From Duganella sp. Root1480D1 (GTDB taxonomy: Bacteria; Pseudomonadota; Gammaproteobacteria; Burkholderiales; Burkholderiaceae_D), in the NCBI RefSeq assembly GCF_001427305.1, contig NZ_LMFZ01000012.1, positions 496,001 to 560,000 of the forward strand: a DNA stretch of 64,000 nucleotides, in the 5' to 3' direction. A program made the position numbers and the translations under genes. Below, in pieces: positions 9,366-18,217 of the stretch (position 1 is its first letter; each line of letters opens with the position of its first letter). The notes below the pieces were generated by a model, which was given only the letters and a program-made list of their open reading frames with translations, did no database searches and was not told the DNA's origin.

Positions 9366-10859
9366 ATGGCCCCAACTTTTCGGGTCCTGGTGCAAGGGCT
9401 GTTGCCCGGGCATGTGCGCGCAGAATCCGTGGCGCGCCTGGCTGCACTGTTCAAGCGTGATGCCAGCCAGATGGAAGCCATGCTCGATAGCGGGCCAATG
9501 GTAGTCAAGAAAAACGTTGCGCGCGAAGTCGCCTTGCAGTACGTGGATGCCCTGGCGCGCTGCGGCTGCGCCGCCGGCATCGAGGCCGAGCAGGCAACGC
9601 CGGCGGTGGATCGCAACGCGATCCTGCCGCAATTGCAGCGCGCCGATGCGCGCGGTGACGCTGCTGAACAGGCCTTGCGGATCAGCTTGCCAGGCGACCT
9701 GGCCCTCGGCTTTTATGCCGACGGCCCGTCCGGCCGCTCGACGATCAACCACGGCATGCTGGCCGCCCTCGGCCTGACAGTCGAGGAATTGCAGGACATT
9801 GCCGCGCACAACCTGTATGCCAAGGTACGTCCCCAGTTACAGTTCGAGCGGGTGGCAATGCAGGGACCCACGGGCGAAACCGGGCCCGGCTTTTTCCACT
9901 ACCTGACGGCCGGCGAGGGCCTGTCCGCCACCTGCATGCTGCTGTCCCCGATCTGGGACCACATCGGCCACCTGGTACAGGGGCGCTTCCGCATCGCCAT
10001 CCCCAATGCCGACACATGCCTGTTCTGCGGCTCCGATGAAGAACTGACTGTTGCAATGATGACCGATATCGCCGACGACATCTGGCGTGAGTCCGGCGAC
10101 AAGGCCCTGTCCAGGCAGATATTCACGCTGGATGGCGCCGGCCTGCTTGCCGTGGTGCCGGATGCCGGCCTGGCCCACAAGAAGTCTTCCGTTATCGATC
10201 CCCGCAGCAGGGCTTCCGACCCCGGCCTGCTGCAACTGTCGCAGGCCCGCTTGCGCCAGCTCCAGCGCGAACTGTTCGAACCAAGCCAGGAACTGAACGC
10301 GGCCGACCGCCAGGCCTGGCTGCAATTGTTCGAAGAACAGTTGGCGCGCGGCGATAGCCGTGCGGCGATCGTGCTGGACCCGGAGCGCGCTGTGGTGGCC
10401 GCCTATACCGACGAGCTCGATTGCGTGGTCCTGTTGCAGTTCGACCCGCAACTGGCCCGCCTGCACGGCTGGCAGGAAGGCAGCCGCCTGCTGACCGTCA
10501 ACCTGTATGTGCCACGCCAGCATGGCCTGGCAGGCGACGTGAAGCCGGGCCCGGCCGACACCGGCACCTATGGCAACTTCCGCCCCATGATCGCCGACCT
10601 GCTGACGGACGACCAGCGGCGCCTGGCAGACCGCAAGGCGCAGATCGACGAAGCCGAATGGCAGCGCATCTTGCTGCAAGGCCGCCATGCCTGGCACGAC
10701 GAACGCCGCACTCCGCGCGATGGCCGCCCCCTGCATTGCGGCACGCCGGTCGAGCAGCCCATCCCGGCGCCGCGCCAGCAACCAACCGGCAATGGCGCCA
10801 GGGGCGGCCTGTTCGCCCGCCTCGCCCGCCTCGCCAAGCGGCTGATGTCGCGCGGCTAG
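9366..10859 (+). CDS. Unknown protein, possibly DUF1444-like
   Basis: A 497-residue cytoplasmic protein that I do not recognise with certainty. The first 65 residues form a separate small domain (VLVQGLLPGH, then VARLAALFKRD, then VVKKNVAREVALQYVDAL and CGCAAGIE), a pattern seen at the front of other proteobacterial unknowns. The central part (SPIWDHIGHLVQGRFRIAIP, then LFCGSDEELTVAMMTDIADD) resembles DUF1444 proteins, and the end is basic (ARLARLAKRLMSRG). The ATG at 9366 has AAGGA five bases upstream. It is divergent from the AraC regulator. No signal peptide or membrane helix is visible. Confidence 0.85.
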   Translation: MAPTFRVLVQGLLPGHVRAESVARLAALFKRDASQMEAMLDSGPMVVKKNVAREVALQYVDALARCGCAAGIEAEQATPAVDRNAILPQLQRADARGDAAEQALRISLPGDLALGFYADGPSGRSTINHGMLAALGLTVEELQDIAAHNLYAKVRPQLQFERVAMQGPTGETGPGFFHYLTAGEGLSATCMLLSPIWDHIGHLVQGRFRIAIPNADTCLFCGSDEELTVAMMTDIADDIWRESGDKALSRQIFTLDGAGLLAVVPDAGLAHKKSSVIDPRSRASDPGLLQLSQARLRQLQRELFEPSQELNAADRQAWLQLFEEQLARGDSRAAIVLDPERAVVAAYTDELDCVVLLQFDPQLARLHGWQEGSRLLTVNLYVPRQHGLAGDVKPGPADTGTYGNFRPMIADLLTDDQRRLADRKAQIDEAEWQRILLQGRHAWHDERRTPRDGRPLHCGTPVEQPIPAPRQQPTGNGARGGLFARLARLAKRLMSRG

Positions 10860-10872
10860 GCGGAGCGCCGGA

Positions 10873-10894
10873 GCGTCCGGGCCAGCCCGGACGC
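10873..10894. terminator. GC-rich stem-loop after the 9366 gene
   Basis: GCGTCCGGG and CCCGGACGC form a perfect 9-bp stem with a four-base loop, 13 bases after the preceding stop codon. There is no T run on the right side, so it is either a weak intrinsic terminator or an mRNA-stabilising hairpin. Confidence 0.45.
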
Positions 10895-10934
10895 CATGTT
10901 AGAATCGTCCTCTTACTGACTCGTCATTACGACC

Positions 10935-12224
10935 TTGGATACCGTTCCCTTGTGGGCGCAATTTGCCGTCCTCGCCTTCCTGATTCTCGCCTCGGCCTTC
11001 TTTGCCATGGCCGAAACCGCCCTGATGGCGGCCAATCGCTTCCGCCTGCGCCACCAGGCCAAACGCGGCAGCCGCCGCGCCATCGCCACCCTGTGGCTGC
11101 TCGAACGTACCGAACAACTGCTGTCGCTGGTCCTGCTTGCCAACACCCTGATCAACGCCATGGCCATTGCCCTGGCCACTGCCATCGCGATTACCCAGTT
11201 CGGACTGGAACAGCATGTGATCCTGCTGTCGACCGTGATCGTGGTATTCATCCTGATCGTGCTGGCCGAAATTTCGCCGAAGATAGTCGGCGCGCGCTAC
11301 GCCGACCAGATCGTGCTGCCGGCTTCTTTCGTGCTGCGCCCGCTGCTCTCGGTGTCCAAGCCGCTGCTGTGGTTCGTGCACCTGTTCGTCAACACCTTGC
11401 TGCGCCTGTTCCGCATCAAGCCCACCGGCCAGATCCACGAGGGCAAGCTGTCGCCGGACGAATTGCGCTCGGTGCTGCTGGAAAACGGCAGCTTCATCCC
11501 GAAAAAGCACAAGAGCATCCTGCTCAACCTGTTCGACCTCGACACCATTTCGGTGGAAGACATCATGACCCCGCGCGCCCATATCGAGGCGCTCGACCTG
11601 GCCATGCCGGTGGACGACATCAAGTCCCAGCTCACCACCTGCTTCCACAACAAGCTGCCGGTGTGTGACGGCGAAATCAACCGGATTGTCGGCATCCTGC
11701 ACGTGCGCAAGGCCATCGCCCTGCTGAACGAACAGGATGAACTGACGGTCGAACACTTCCGCAAGCTGCTGTCCGAGCCCTTCTTCATCCCGCAGGACAC
11801 GCCAGCCTTCGCCGCCCTGCAGAACTTCCAGGAGAACAAGGAACGCCTGGCCATCGTGGTCGACGAGTATGGCGAGGTGCAGGGCCTGGTCACGCTGGAC
11901 GACATCATCGAGGAAATGATCGGTGAATTCACCACCTCCACCCCAAGCGCGGCGCGGGCCGACAGCTTCGGCTGGGACGAGCACGGCGAATGCCTGCTGG
12001 AAGGCAGCACGGCATTGCGTGACATAAACAAGCGTCTGGGTTTAAACTTTCCTCTGGATGGGCCCAAGACCCTGAACGGCATGCTGTTAGAAGTTTTACA
12101 AGAAATTCCCGACGCCCCCATTTCCGTCAAAGTGGGTTCCTGCATCGTGGAAGTGGTGCAAGCGCAAGACCAGGCCATTAAAGTAGTGAAATTACGACGT
12201 CCGGAGCCGCGCCAGGCAGAGTGA
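10935..12224 (+). CDS. CNNM/CorC-HlyC family membrane protein
   Basis: A 429-residue protein starting with TTG. It has an N-terminal DUF21 membrane domain (LAFLILASAFFAMAETALMAANR, then a helix around LVLLANTLINAMAIALATAIA and another around VVFILIVLAEISPK). Paired CBS domains follow (SVEDIMTPRAHIEAL and the region with VVDEYGEVQGLVTLDDIIEE), and then a C-terminal CorC_HlyC domain. Members are linked to magnesium or cobalt efflux or resistance; hemolysin is a historical label. It is a single gene upstream of pilB, separated from it by a 20-base hairpin. Confidence 0.9.
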   Translation: MDTVPLWAQFAVLAFLILASAFFAMAETALMAANRFRLRHQAKRGSRRAIATLWLLERTEQLLSLVLLANTLINAMAIALATAIAITQFGLEQHVILLSTVIVVFILIVLAEISPKIVGARYADQIVLPASFVLRPLLSVSKPLLWFVHLFVNTLLRLFRIKPTGQIHEGKLSPDELRSVLLENGSFIPKKHKSILLNLFDLDTISVEDIMTPRAHIEALDLAMPVDDIKSQLTTCFHNKLPVCDGEINRIVGILHVRKAIALLNEQDELTVEHFRKLLSEPFFIPQDTPAFAALQNFQENKERLAIVVDEYGEVQGLVTLDDIIEEMIGEFTTSTPSAARADSFGWDEHGECLLEGSTALRDINKRLGLNFPLDGPKTLNGMLLEVLQEIPDAPISVKVGSCIVEVVQAQDQAIKVVKLRRPEPRQAE

Positions 12225-12245
12225 ACTGTGCGGACCTTTACAAAA

Positions 12246-12265
12246 ATGATGCCTACAGGCATCAT
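12246..12265. other. Perfect hairpin between the CNNM gene and pilB
   Basis: ATGATGCC-TACA-GGCATCAT is an 8-bp perfect inverted repeat with a four-base loop, 22 bases after the CNNM stop and 43 bases before the pilB start. No T run follows, so it may be an operator or an mRNA structure in the pilB leader rather than a terminator. Confidence 0.45.
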
Positions 12266-12307
12266 CCGGAGACTCACTCTTTATTAACATTCTGATAGTG
12301 CGCTCCT

Positions 12308-14041
12308 ATGGCAGCAGTCCAACCCAACTCGGCGTCCGGCTCCCCTATGCCGGGATTGGCCCGAGCCCTCATGCAAGCGGGGCGTCTTACCCTGCCGCAA
12401 GCGGACGCGCTGAACAAAAAGGCTATTGCCGAAAAGTCCACGTTTATTGATGTGCTGCTGGCTGGCGGCACCATTAACGCGCGCGATCTGGCTCTCTTCT
12501 GCGCCGAAACCTTCGCCTACCCGCTGCTCGACCTGAGCGCCATCAACACGGAAGTCCTGCCGCCCAAGGCCATCGATATCCGCCTGATGGCCACCCAGCG
12601 CGTGATTCCGCTGGCCAAGCGCGGCAACAAAATGTCGGTAGCGCTGTCCGACCCAACCAATACCCAGGCCCTGGACCAGATCAAGTTCCAGGCCGAATCC
12701 ACGGTGGAACCGGTGATTGTGCAGCACGACGTGCTGCTCAAGATGCTGGAAACCCTGACCAAGAGCTCGACCCAGACCGTCCTCGACATGGCGGGCGACG
12801 AAGGCGACATCGAGTTCGCCGAAGACGACAGCTCGGCCCAGGCGCCGGGCGCCGCGGCTGCCGACGCCGAGGTGGAAGACGCCCCGATCGTGCGTTTCCT
12901 GAACAAGATGCTGATGGATGCGGTCAATATGGGCGCCTCCGACTTGCACTTCGAGCCTTACGAGAAGTTTTACCGCATCCGCTTCCGCGTCGACGGCAAC
13001 CTGATGGAGCACGCCCAGCCGCCGACCTCGATCAAGGACAAGCTGGTATCGCGTATCAAGGTGTTGTCCAAGCTCGATATTTCGGAAAAACGCGTGCCGC
13101 AGGACGGCCGCATGCGCCTGATCGTGTCGTCCACCAAGACCATCGACCTGCGCGTATCGACCCTGCCGACCCTGTTCGGCGAAAAGACCGTGATGCGTAT
13201 CCTGGATGCGACCCAGGCCCAGATGGGCATCGATTCGCTCGGCTACGACCCGGACCAGAAGGAAGTCCTGATGGACGCCGTGCACCGCCCTTACGGCATG
13301 GTGCTGGTGACCGGCCCGACCGGTTCCGGCAAGACGGTGTCGCTGTACACCTGCCTGAACATCCTGAACAAGCCCGGCATCAATATCTCGACCGCGGAAG
13401 ACCCGGCCGAGATCAACCTGCCCGGCATCAACCAGGTCAACGTCAACGACAGGGCCGGCCTGACCTTCCCGGTTGCGCTGAAATCCTTCCTGCGCCAGGA
13501 TCCGGACATCATCATGGTCGGTGAGATTCGTGACCTGGAAACGGCGGACATCGCGATCAAGGCCGCACAGACCGGCCACATGGTGTTCTCCACCCTGCAC
13601 ACCAATGACGCGCCGTCGACCCTGACGCGTCTGATGAACATGGGCGTCGCGCCCTTCAATATTGCCTCCTCGGTCATCTTGATCACGGCACAGCGCCTGG
13701 CGCGCCGGCTGTGCACCTGCAAGAAACCAATCGACATTGCGCCGGAACTGTTGGTGAAAGCCGGCTTCAAGAACGAGGACCTGGATGGCACCTGGAAACC
13801 TTACGGCCCGGTGGGCTGTGAGCGCTGCAACGGCTCGGGCTATAAAGGCCGGGTCGGTATCTACCAGATCATGCCGATCACGCCCGCGATCGAAGCATTG
13901 ATCCTGGCAAATGGCAACTCGATGCAGATCGCGGCACAATCGGAAGCAGAAGGCGTCAAGTCGCTGCGCCAATCGGGCCTGGTCAAGGTCAAAAACGGAC
14001 TGACCAGCCTGGAAGAAGTGCTGGGCTGCACCAACGAATAG
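12308..14041 (+). CDS. pilB: Type IV pilus assembly ATPase PilB
   Basis: A 577-residue hexameric secretion ATPase that drives pilus extension at the inner membrane. It has an N-terminal MshEN-like domain (PLLDLSAINTEVLPPKAIDIRL), Walker A GPTGSGKTVSLY, the Asp box near ISTAEDPAEI, the His box HMVFSTLHTNDAPSTL and a C-terminal tetracysteine zinc site (CTCKKPID and CERCNGSGYKG). The length matches GspE/PilB. It is followed after 11 bases by pilC and then pilD, so the three are co-transcribed. No pilin gene is in the window. Confidence 0.96.
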   Translation: MAAVQPNSASGSPMPGLARALMQAGRLTLPQADALNKKAIAEKSTFIDVLLAGGTINARDLALFCAETFAYPLLDLSAINTEVLPPKAIDIRLMATQRVIPLAKRGNKMSVALSDPTNTQALDQIKFQAESTVEPVIVQHDVLLKMLETLTKSSTQTVLDMAGDEGDIEFAEDDSSAQAPGAAAADAEVEDAPIVRFLNKMLMDAVNMGASDLHFEPYEKFYRIRFRVDGNLMEHAQPPTSIKDKLVSRIKVLSKLDISEKRVPQDGRMRLIVSSTKTIDLRVSTLPTLFGEKTVMRILDATQAQMGIDSLGYDPDQKEVLMDAVHRPYGMVLVTGPTGSGKTVSLYTCLNILNKPGINISTAEDPAEINLPGINQVNVNDRAGLTFPVALKSFLRQDPDIIMVGEIRDLETADIAIKAAQTGHMVFSTLHTNDAPSTLTRLMNMGVAPFNIASSVILITAQRLARRLCTCKKPIDIAPELLVKAGFKNEDLDGTWKPYGPVGCERCNGSGYKGRVGIYQIMPITPAIEALILANGNSMQIAAQSEAEGVKSLRQSGLVKVKNGLTSLEEVLGCTNE

Positions 14042-14052
14042 GAAATTAGGAT

Positions 14053-15264
14053 ATGGCTACTGCGGGCACCGCAAAAGAACAGGTTTTCACGTGGGAAGGC
14101 AAGGATAAGACTGGCAAGACCGTGCGCGGAGAAATGCGCGCCGGCGGCGAGGCCGTGGTCAATGTAACCCTGCGCCGCCAGGGCATCATGGCCACCAAGA
14201 TCAAGAAAAAGGTCTATCGCTCGGGCAAAAAGGTCAGCGAGAAAGACCTGACCCTGTTTACCCGCCAGCTGGCGACCATGATGAAGGCCGGCGTGCCGCT
14301 GCTGCAGGCCTTCGACATCGTCGGCAAGGGCCATTCCAATCCTTCGGTATCGAAACTGGTGCTGGACCTGCGCGCCGATATCGAGACCGGTACCAGCCTG
14401 AACATGGCGTTCCGCAAATACCCGCTGTATTTCGATCCGCTGTTCTGTAACCTGGTGGCCGCCGGCGAACAGGCCGGTATCCTGGAGGAACTGCTGACCC
14501 GCCTGGCGATCTACAAGGAAAAGACGCTGGCCATCAAGGGCAAGATCAAATCGGCCCTGACCTACCCGGTCGCCGTGCTTGGCGTGGCATTCATCGTCAC
14601 GGCCGTGATCATGATCTGGGTGGTGCCGGCCTTCAAGGAGGTATTCTCCAGCTTTGGTGCCGACTTGCCGGCGCCGACCGTGTTCGTCATGACGCTGTCG
14701 GAATACTTCGTCAAATACTGGTACATCATCTTCGGCACGCTGTTTGGCGGCCTGTACTTCTTCTTCCAGAGCTGGCGCCGTTCCGTCAAGATGCAGGCGT
14801 CGATGGACCGCCTGCTGCTGAAGGTTCCGGTGTTCGGCGAGGTGATCCGCAAGGCCACCGTGGCACGCTGGACCCGTACCCTGTCCACCATGTTCGCCGC
14901 CGGCGTGCCGCTGGTGGAGTCGCTGGATTCGGTGGGCGGCGCAGCCGGCAACCACGTCTACATGGAAGCAACCAAGAAGATCCAGACCGAAGTCAGCACC
15001 GGTACCAGCCTGACCGTGGCAATGCAAAACGCCGACGTGTTCCCGAGCATGGTGACCCAGATGGTGGCCATTGGCGAAGAATCCGGCGCGCTGGATGCGA
15101 TGCTGAGCAAGGTCGCCGACTTCTACGAGGAAGAAGTGGATGAGGCAGTATCGCAGCTTTCGAGCCTGATGGAACCGATGATCATGGTGATCCTGGGTGT
15201 CCTGATCGGCGGTCTGGTGGTTGCGATGTACCTGCCAATCTTCAAACTCGGTTCGGTGGTGTAA
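14053..15264 (+). CDS. pilC: Type IV pilus inner-membrane platform protein PilC
   Basis: A 403-residue GspF/PilC-family protein with two repeated T2SSF cytoplasmic domains (FTRQLATMMKAGVPLLQAFD and WTRTLSTMFAAGVPLVESLD) and three membrane helices (about VAVLGVAFIVTAVIMIWVV, the region YIIFGTLFGGLYFFF, and MIMVILGVLIGGLVVAMYLP). It couples the PilB motor to pilin assembly. It lies between pilB and pilD with short gaps. Confidence 0.96.
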   Translation: MATAGTAKEQVFTWEGKDKTGKTVRGEMRAGGEAVVNVTLRRQGIMATKIKKKVYRSGKKVSEKDLTLFTRQLATMMKAGVPLLQAFDIVGKGHSNPSVSKLVLDLRADIETGTSLNMAFRKYPLYFDPLFCNLVAAGEQAGILEELLTRLAIYKEKTLAIKGKIKSALTYPVAVLGVAFIVTAVIMIWVVPAFKEVFSSFGADLPAPTVFVMTLSEYFVKYWYIIFGTLFGGLYFFFQSWRRSVKMQASMDRLLLKVPVFGEVIRKATVARWTRTLSTMFAAGVPLVESLDSVGGAAGNHVYMEATKKIQTEVSTGTSLTVAMQNADVFPSMVTQMVAIGEESGALDAMLSKVADFYEEEVDEAVSQLSSLMEPMIMVILGVLIGGLVVAMYLPIFKLGSVV

Positions 15265-15269
15265 TCAGC

Positions 15270-16139
15270 ATGCAAGACGTCTTCATGCTGTTCTCGCCGC
15301 CTGCCACGCTGGCCGCCGCCGTGGTGGCCGGCATCCTCGGCCTGCTGATCGGCAGTTTCCTGAACGTGGTGATCCACCGCGTTCCGGTCATGATCCAGCG
15401 CGAGATCGACAGCGTTTGCGCCTGCGAGCGCGACGAAGAGGAGCCCCATCCGGAGCGCTACAACCTGGTGGTGCCGCGTTCGGCGTGCCCGCACTGCGGC
15501 CACCAGATCACGGCGCTGGAAAATATTCCGGTCATCAGCTGGCTGGTACTGCGCGGCAAATGCAGCGCCTGCAAGGCGCCGATTTCGGCGCGCTACCCGG
15601 CCATCGAGATGCTGACCGCCGTGCTGTCCGCGGGGCTGGTGTGGCACTTCGGCTCCGGCTGGGCCGGCATGGCCGCCGTGGTCTTTGGCTGGCTGCTGCT
15701 CGCAATGACCTTCATCGACCTCGACACCCAGTACCTGCCGGACGACCTGACCTACCTGCTGCTGTGGCTTGGCCTGCTGGTCAACGTCAAAGGCCTGTTC
15801 GTGCCGCTGCCGGATGCGGTGCTGGGCGCAGCCGCCGGTTATCTGACGCTGTGGACCGTGTACTGGATCTTCAAGCTGGTGCGCAACAAGGAAGGCATGG
15901 GCTATGGCGACTTCAAGCTGCTGGCCGCACTGGGCGCCTGGATGGGCTGGCAGATGCTGCCGGCGATTATCCTGTTGTCCTCGGTGGTAGGTTCAGTGAT
16001 TGGCATCGGCATCATCGTCGCCTCGCGCCTGGGCTTCGACCACAAGATCCCGTTCGGCCCTTACCTTGCCGGCGCCGGCCTGGTGGCGCTGCTGTACGGA
16101 CAGCAAATCACCAGCTTCCTTTACGGAGTACCGGGCTGA
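15270..16139 (+). CDS. pilD: Prepilin leader peptidase / N-methyltransferase PilD
   Basis: A 289-residue polytopic membrane aspartyl protease that cleaves and N-methylates type IV prepilins. GLLIGSFLNVVIHRVP near the N-terminus, the tetracysteine zinc motif (CPHCGHQ and CSACKAP) and the two catalytic Asp regions (FIDLDTQYLPD and GYGDFKLLAALGAW) are all intact. It starts five bases after pilC and is followed within one base by coaE, a classic betaproteobacterial arrangement. Confidence 0.97.
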   Translation: MQDVFMLFSPPATLAAAVVAGILGLLIGSFLNVVIHRVPVMIQREIDSVCACERDEEEPHPERYNLVVPRSACPHCGHQITALENIPVISWLVLRGKCSACKAPISARYPAIEMLTAVLSAGLVWHFGSGWAGMAAVVFGWLLLAMTFIDLDTQYLPDDLTYLLLWLGLLVNVKGLFVPLPDAVLGAAAGYLTLWTVYWIFKLVRNKEGMGYGDFKLLAALGAWMGWQMLPAIILLSSVVGSVIGIGIIVASRLGFDHKIPFGPYLAGAGLVALLYGQQITSFLYGVPG

Positions 16140-16140
16140 C

Positions 16141-16743
16141 ATGCCGGCGCGCTTCGTGGTCGGCCTGACAGGCGGCATCGGCAGCGGTAAAAGCCTGATT
16201 GCCAATATGTTTGCCGACCGCGGCGCCAGCATCGTCGACACCGACCAGATTGCCCACTCCCTGACCGGGCCCAATGGCGCCGCCATGCCCGACATCCTGG
16301 CCGAATTCGGCCCCTATATGGCTGACAGCCACGGCGCCATGGACCGCGCCAAAATGCGCGAACTGGTGTTCCGCGAACCGCCTGCCAAGCGCCGGCTGGA
16401 AGCCATCCTCCACCCCATGATCCGCGACGCTACCCTGGCCGCCGCCGCCGCCGCCAGCGGCGACTATGTGATGCTGGCGATTCCCCTGCTGGTCGAATCC
16501 GGCGCCTGGAAACAGCGCGTCAACCGCGTGCTGGTGATCGACTGTCCGGAAGAAGTCCAGGTGGCGCGCGTGATGGCGCGCAACGGCCTGGCGGAAGACC
16601 AGGTGCGGGCCATCATGGCGACCCAGGTGCCGCGCGCAGTGCGTTTGGCGGCTGCCGACGATGTCATAGACAATGGCGGCCGGATCGACGCTTTAACCCC
16701 TCAAGTAGACCGTTTGCATGGTTTTTATCAGCAATATTTGTAA
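16141..16743 (+). CDS. coaE: Dephospho-CoA kinase
   Basis: A 200-residue enzyme for the last step of coenzyme A synthesis, phosphorylating dephospho-CoA with ATP. It has P-loop GLTGGIGSGKS at residues 8-18, DTDQIAHSL for substrate binding, and IPLLVESGAWKQRVNRVLVID. The ATG at 16141 comes one base after the pilD stop and leaves the normal N-terminus. A longer in-frame start exists inside pilD but would add unrelated residues. Confidence 0.96.
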   Translation: MPARFVVGLTGGIGSGKSLIANMFADRGASIVDTDQIAHSLTGPNGAAMPDILAEFGPYMADSHGAMDRAKMRELVFREPPAKRRLEAILHPMIRDATLAAAAAASGDYVMLAIPLLVESGAWKQRVNRVLVIDCPEEVQVARVMARNGLAEDQVRAIMATQVPRAVRLAAADDVIDNGGRIDALTPQVDRLHGFYQQYL

Positions 16744-16804
16744 TTTTGCTTCGCATAGTTCAGAATCACGAGATTATTAATAGGTCTTCCACACGAGGGA
16801 TGCT

Positions 16805-17560
16805 TTGATCGTTTACGAATATCCTTTCAATGAGCGCATCCGCACCTTGCTGCGCCTGGAGGATTTATACGAGAAATTCAAGTTCTTCGTGCATCAGGAA
16901 CACCCGATGCAGCACCACGTCGCTCTGGCCACCATCTTCGACATGCTTGAAGTGGCCGGGCGCGCCGACCTCAAATCCGACCTGTTGCAGGAACTCGAAC
17001 GCCAGCGCCAAAGCCTGCTTGGCTACCGCTCCAATCCGAATGTCCAGGCCGACATGCTGGACGCCATCCTCAGCGAACTCGACAGCGTTTCAAGCGCCCT
17101 GGTCGCCTCGCAAGGTAAGACCGGCCAGAACGTGCGCGACAATGAATGGCTGATGAGCATCCGCGGCCGCACCATCATTCCCGGCGGCGCCTGCGAATTC
17201 GACCTGCCCTCTTACTATGCCTGGCAAAAGCAGCCGGCCGAAAAGCGTTTCAACGATATCGTCACCTGGTTCAATCCACTGGCGCCCTTGTTCGACGCGC
17301 TGGCCCTGGTGTTGCGCCTGCTGCGCGATTCCGGCGCACCGGTGAAGATGATTGCTAATGCGGGCAGTTACCAGCAAATGCTGCAAGGCAAGGTCTACCA
17401 GATGCTGCGCCTGTCGGTTGACGGCGCGCTGGGTGCGATCCCCGAGATTTCGGCCAATAAATACATGCTGTGGGTGCGCTTCACTTCCCAGGGCGGCGAC
17501 CTGAAACCCAAGCCGCTGGAAGAAGATGTACCATTCGAGCTCACCCTCTGTAATTTCTAA
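16805..17560 (+). CDS. zapD: Cell division protein ZapD
   Basis: A 251-residue cytoplasmic protein that binds the FtsZ C-terminus and bundles FtsZ filaments. It begins [21 protein letters not shown], the usual ZapD N-terminus, and has the conserved [20 protein letters not shown] and [12 protein letters not shown] segments. The start codon is TTG, in the pil-coaE-zapD-yacG run, 61 bases after coaE. Length is normal. Confidence 0.94.
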   Translation: MIVYEYPFNERIRTLLRLEDLYEKFKFFVHQEHPMQHHVALATIFDMLEVAGRADLKSDLLQELERQRQSLLGYRSNPNVQADMLDAILSELDSVSSALVASQGKTGQNVRDNEWLMSIRGRTIIPGGACEFDLPSYYAWQKQPAEKRFNDIVTWFNPLAPLFDALALVLRLLRDSGAPVKMIANAGSYQQMLQGKVYQMLRLSVDGALGAIPEISANKYMLWVRFTSQGGDLKPKPLEEDVPFELTLCNF

Positions 17561-17565
17561 GCACC

Positions 17566-17745
17566 ATGCCTACTGTCGTTGAATGCCCCACCTGCCATGC
17601 CAAGGTAGAGTGGACGGAAGCCAATCAATTCCGCCCTTTCTGCAGCGAACGCTGCAAGATGATCGACCTTGGCGCCTGGGCCGAGGAAAAGTACACCATC
17701 CCCGGCACCGCGCCGACCGATCCGCTCGACGAAGACAAGCAATAA
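17566..17745 (+). CDS. yacG: DNA gyrase inhibitor YacG (zinc-binding)
   Basis: A 59-residue protein with the YacG zinc signature: Cys-x2-Cys in [12 protein letters not shown] and Cys-x3-Cys in [16 protein letters not shown]. Members bind GyrB and inhibit gyrase. It starts five bases after zapD and ends DPLDEDKQ. The ordering coaE-zapD-yacG is typical of proteobacteria. The stop codon is two bases before the inverted repeat at 17747. Confidence 0.93.
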   Translation: MPTVVECPTCHAKVEWTEANQFRPFCSERCKMIDLGAWAEEKYTIPGTAPTDPLDEDKQ

Positions 17746-17746
17746 G

Positions 17747-17813
17747 AAAGTCGGGGTCAGCTCCGGCAATCGGACATTAAGCTCCTCGAGAAGCCGGAGC
17801 TGACCCCGACTTT
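17747..17813. repeat. Perfect 20-bp inverted repeat between yacG and mutT
   Basis: AAAGTCGGGGTCAGCTCCGG (17747-17766) and its exact complement (17794-17813) flank a 27-base centre. The right arm ends in TTTT on the plus strand and the left arm gives CTTT on the minus strand, so it could act as a bidirectional terminator for the convergent yacG and mutT genes. Its first base overlaps the end of the mutT stop region. The GGGGTCAG core is shared with the element in xdhC, pointing to a dispersed repeat family reused as a terminator. Confidence 0.8.
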
Positions 17814-18217
17814 TAATATCGTACTTTGTCGAGCCATTCCAGCAAGGGAATGGTGGCTGGCAGCAGCGGCTCCACGCCTACCGTTCCCTGCCAGGCAAAG
17901 GCCTGGCCTTCCAGGCTTTGCGGCTCGCCGCTCCATTCGCGGCTGATGAAGAAATGCAGCCGCACGTGCGCGTGTTCGTACACGTGCTCTACGCCGCACC
18001 ATTCTTCGGCGCTCAGGATATGGATGCCCAGTTCCTCCACGAACTCGCGCTTGAGCGCTTCGATGATGGTTTCGCCCGGGTCGACTTTCCCGCCCGGGAA
18101 TTCCCAGTAGCCGGCATAAGGCTTGCCTTCCGGGCGCTGGCCGAGCAGGACATCGCCATTGGCCTGCATCAGGATGCCGACCGCAACATCAATCGGGCGT
18201 TGCTGCGCGCCGCTCAT
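17813..18217 (-). CDS. mutT: Nudix hydrolase MutT (8-oxo-dGTP diphosphatase)
   Basis: A 134-residue Nudix protein. The Nudix box is seen as GGKVDPGETIIEALKREFVEE-L-G around residues 42-64, and GYWEFPGGK is the MutT-type lead-in. It removes oxidised dGTP from the nucleotide pool. The ATG at 18217 overlaps the stop of the upstream ATPase gene by four bases (ATGA type), which decides the start. Its stop codon lies within the end of the 17747-17813 inverted repeat. Confidence 0.92.
   Translation of the reverse strand: MSGAQQRPIDVAVGILMQANGDVLLGQRPEGKPYAGYWEFPGGKVDPGETIIEALKREFVEELGIHILSAEEWCGVEHVYEHAHVRLHFFISREWSGEPQSLEGQAFAWQGTVGVEPLLPATIPLLEWLDKVRY

Noticed and set aside
12246..12265. Hairpin as terminator of the CNNM gene
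   Set aside because: No T run follows on either strand, so it is reported only as a structured element.
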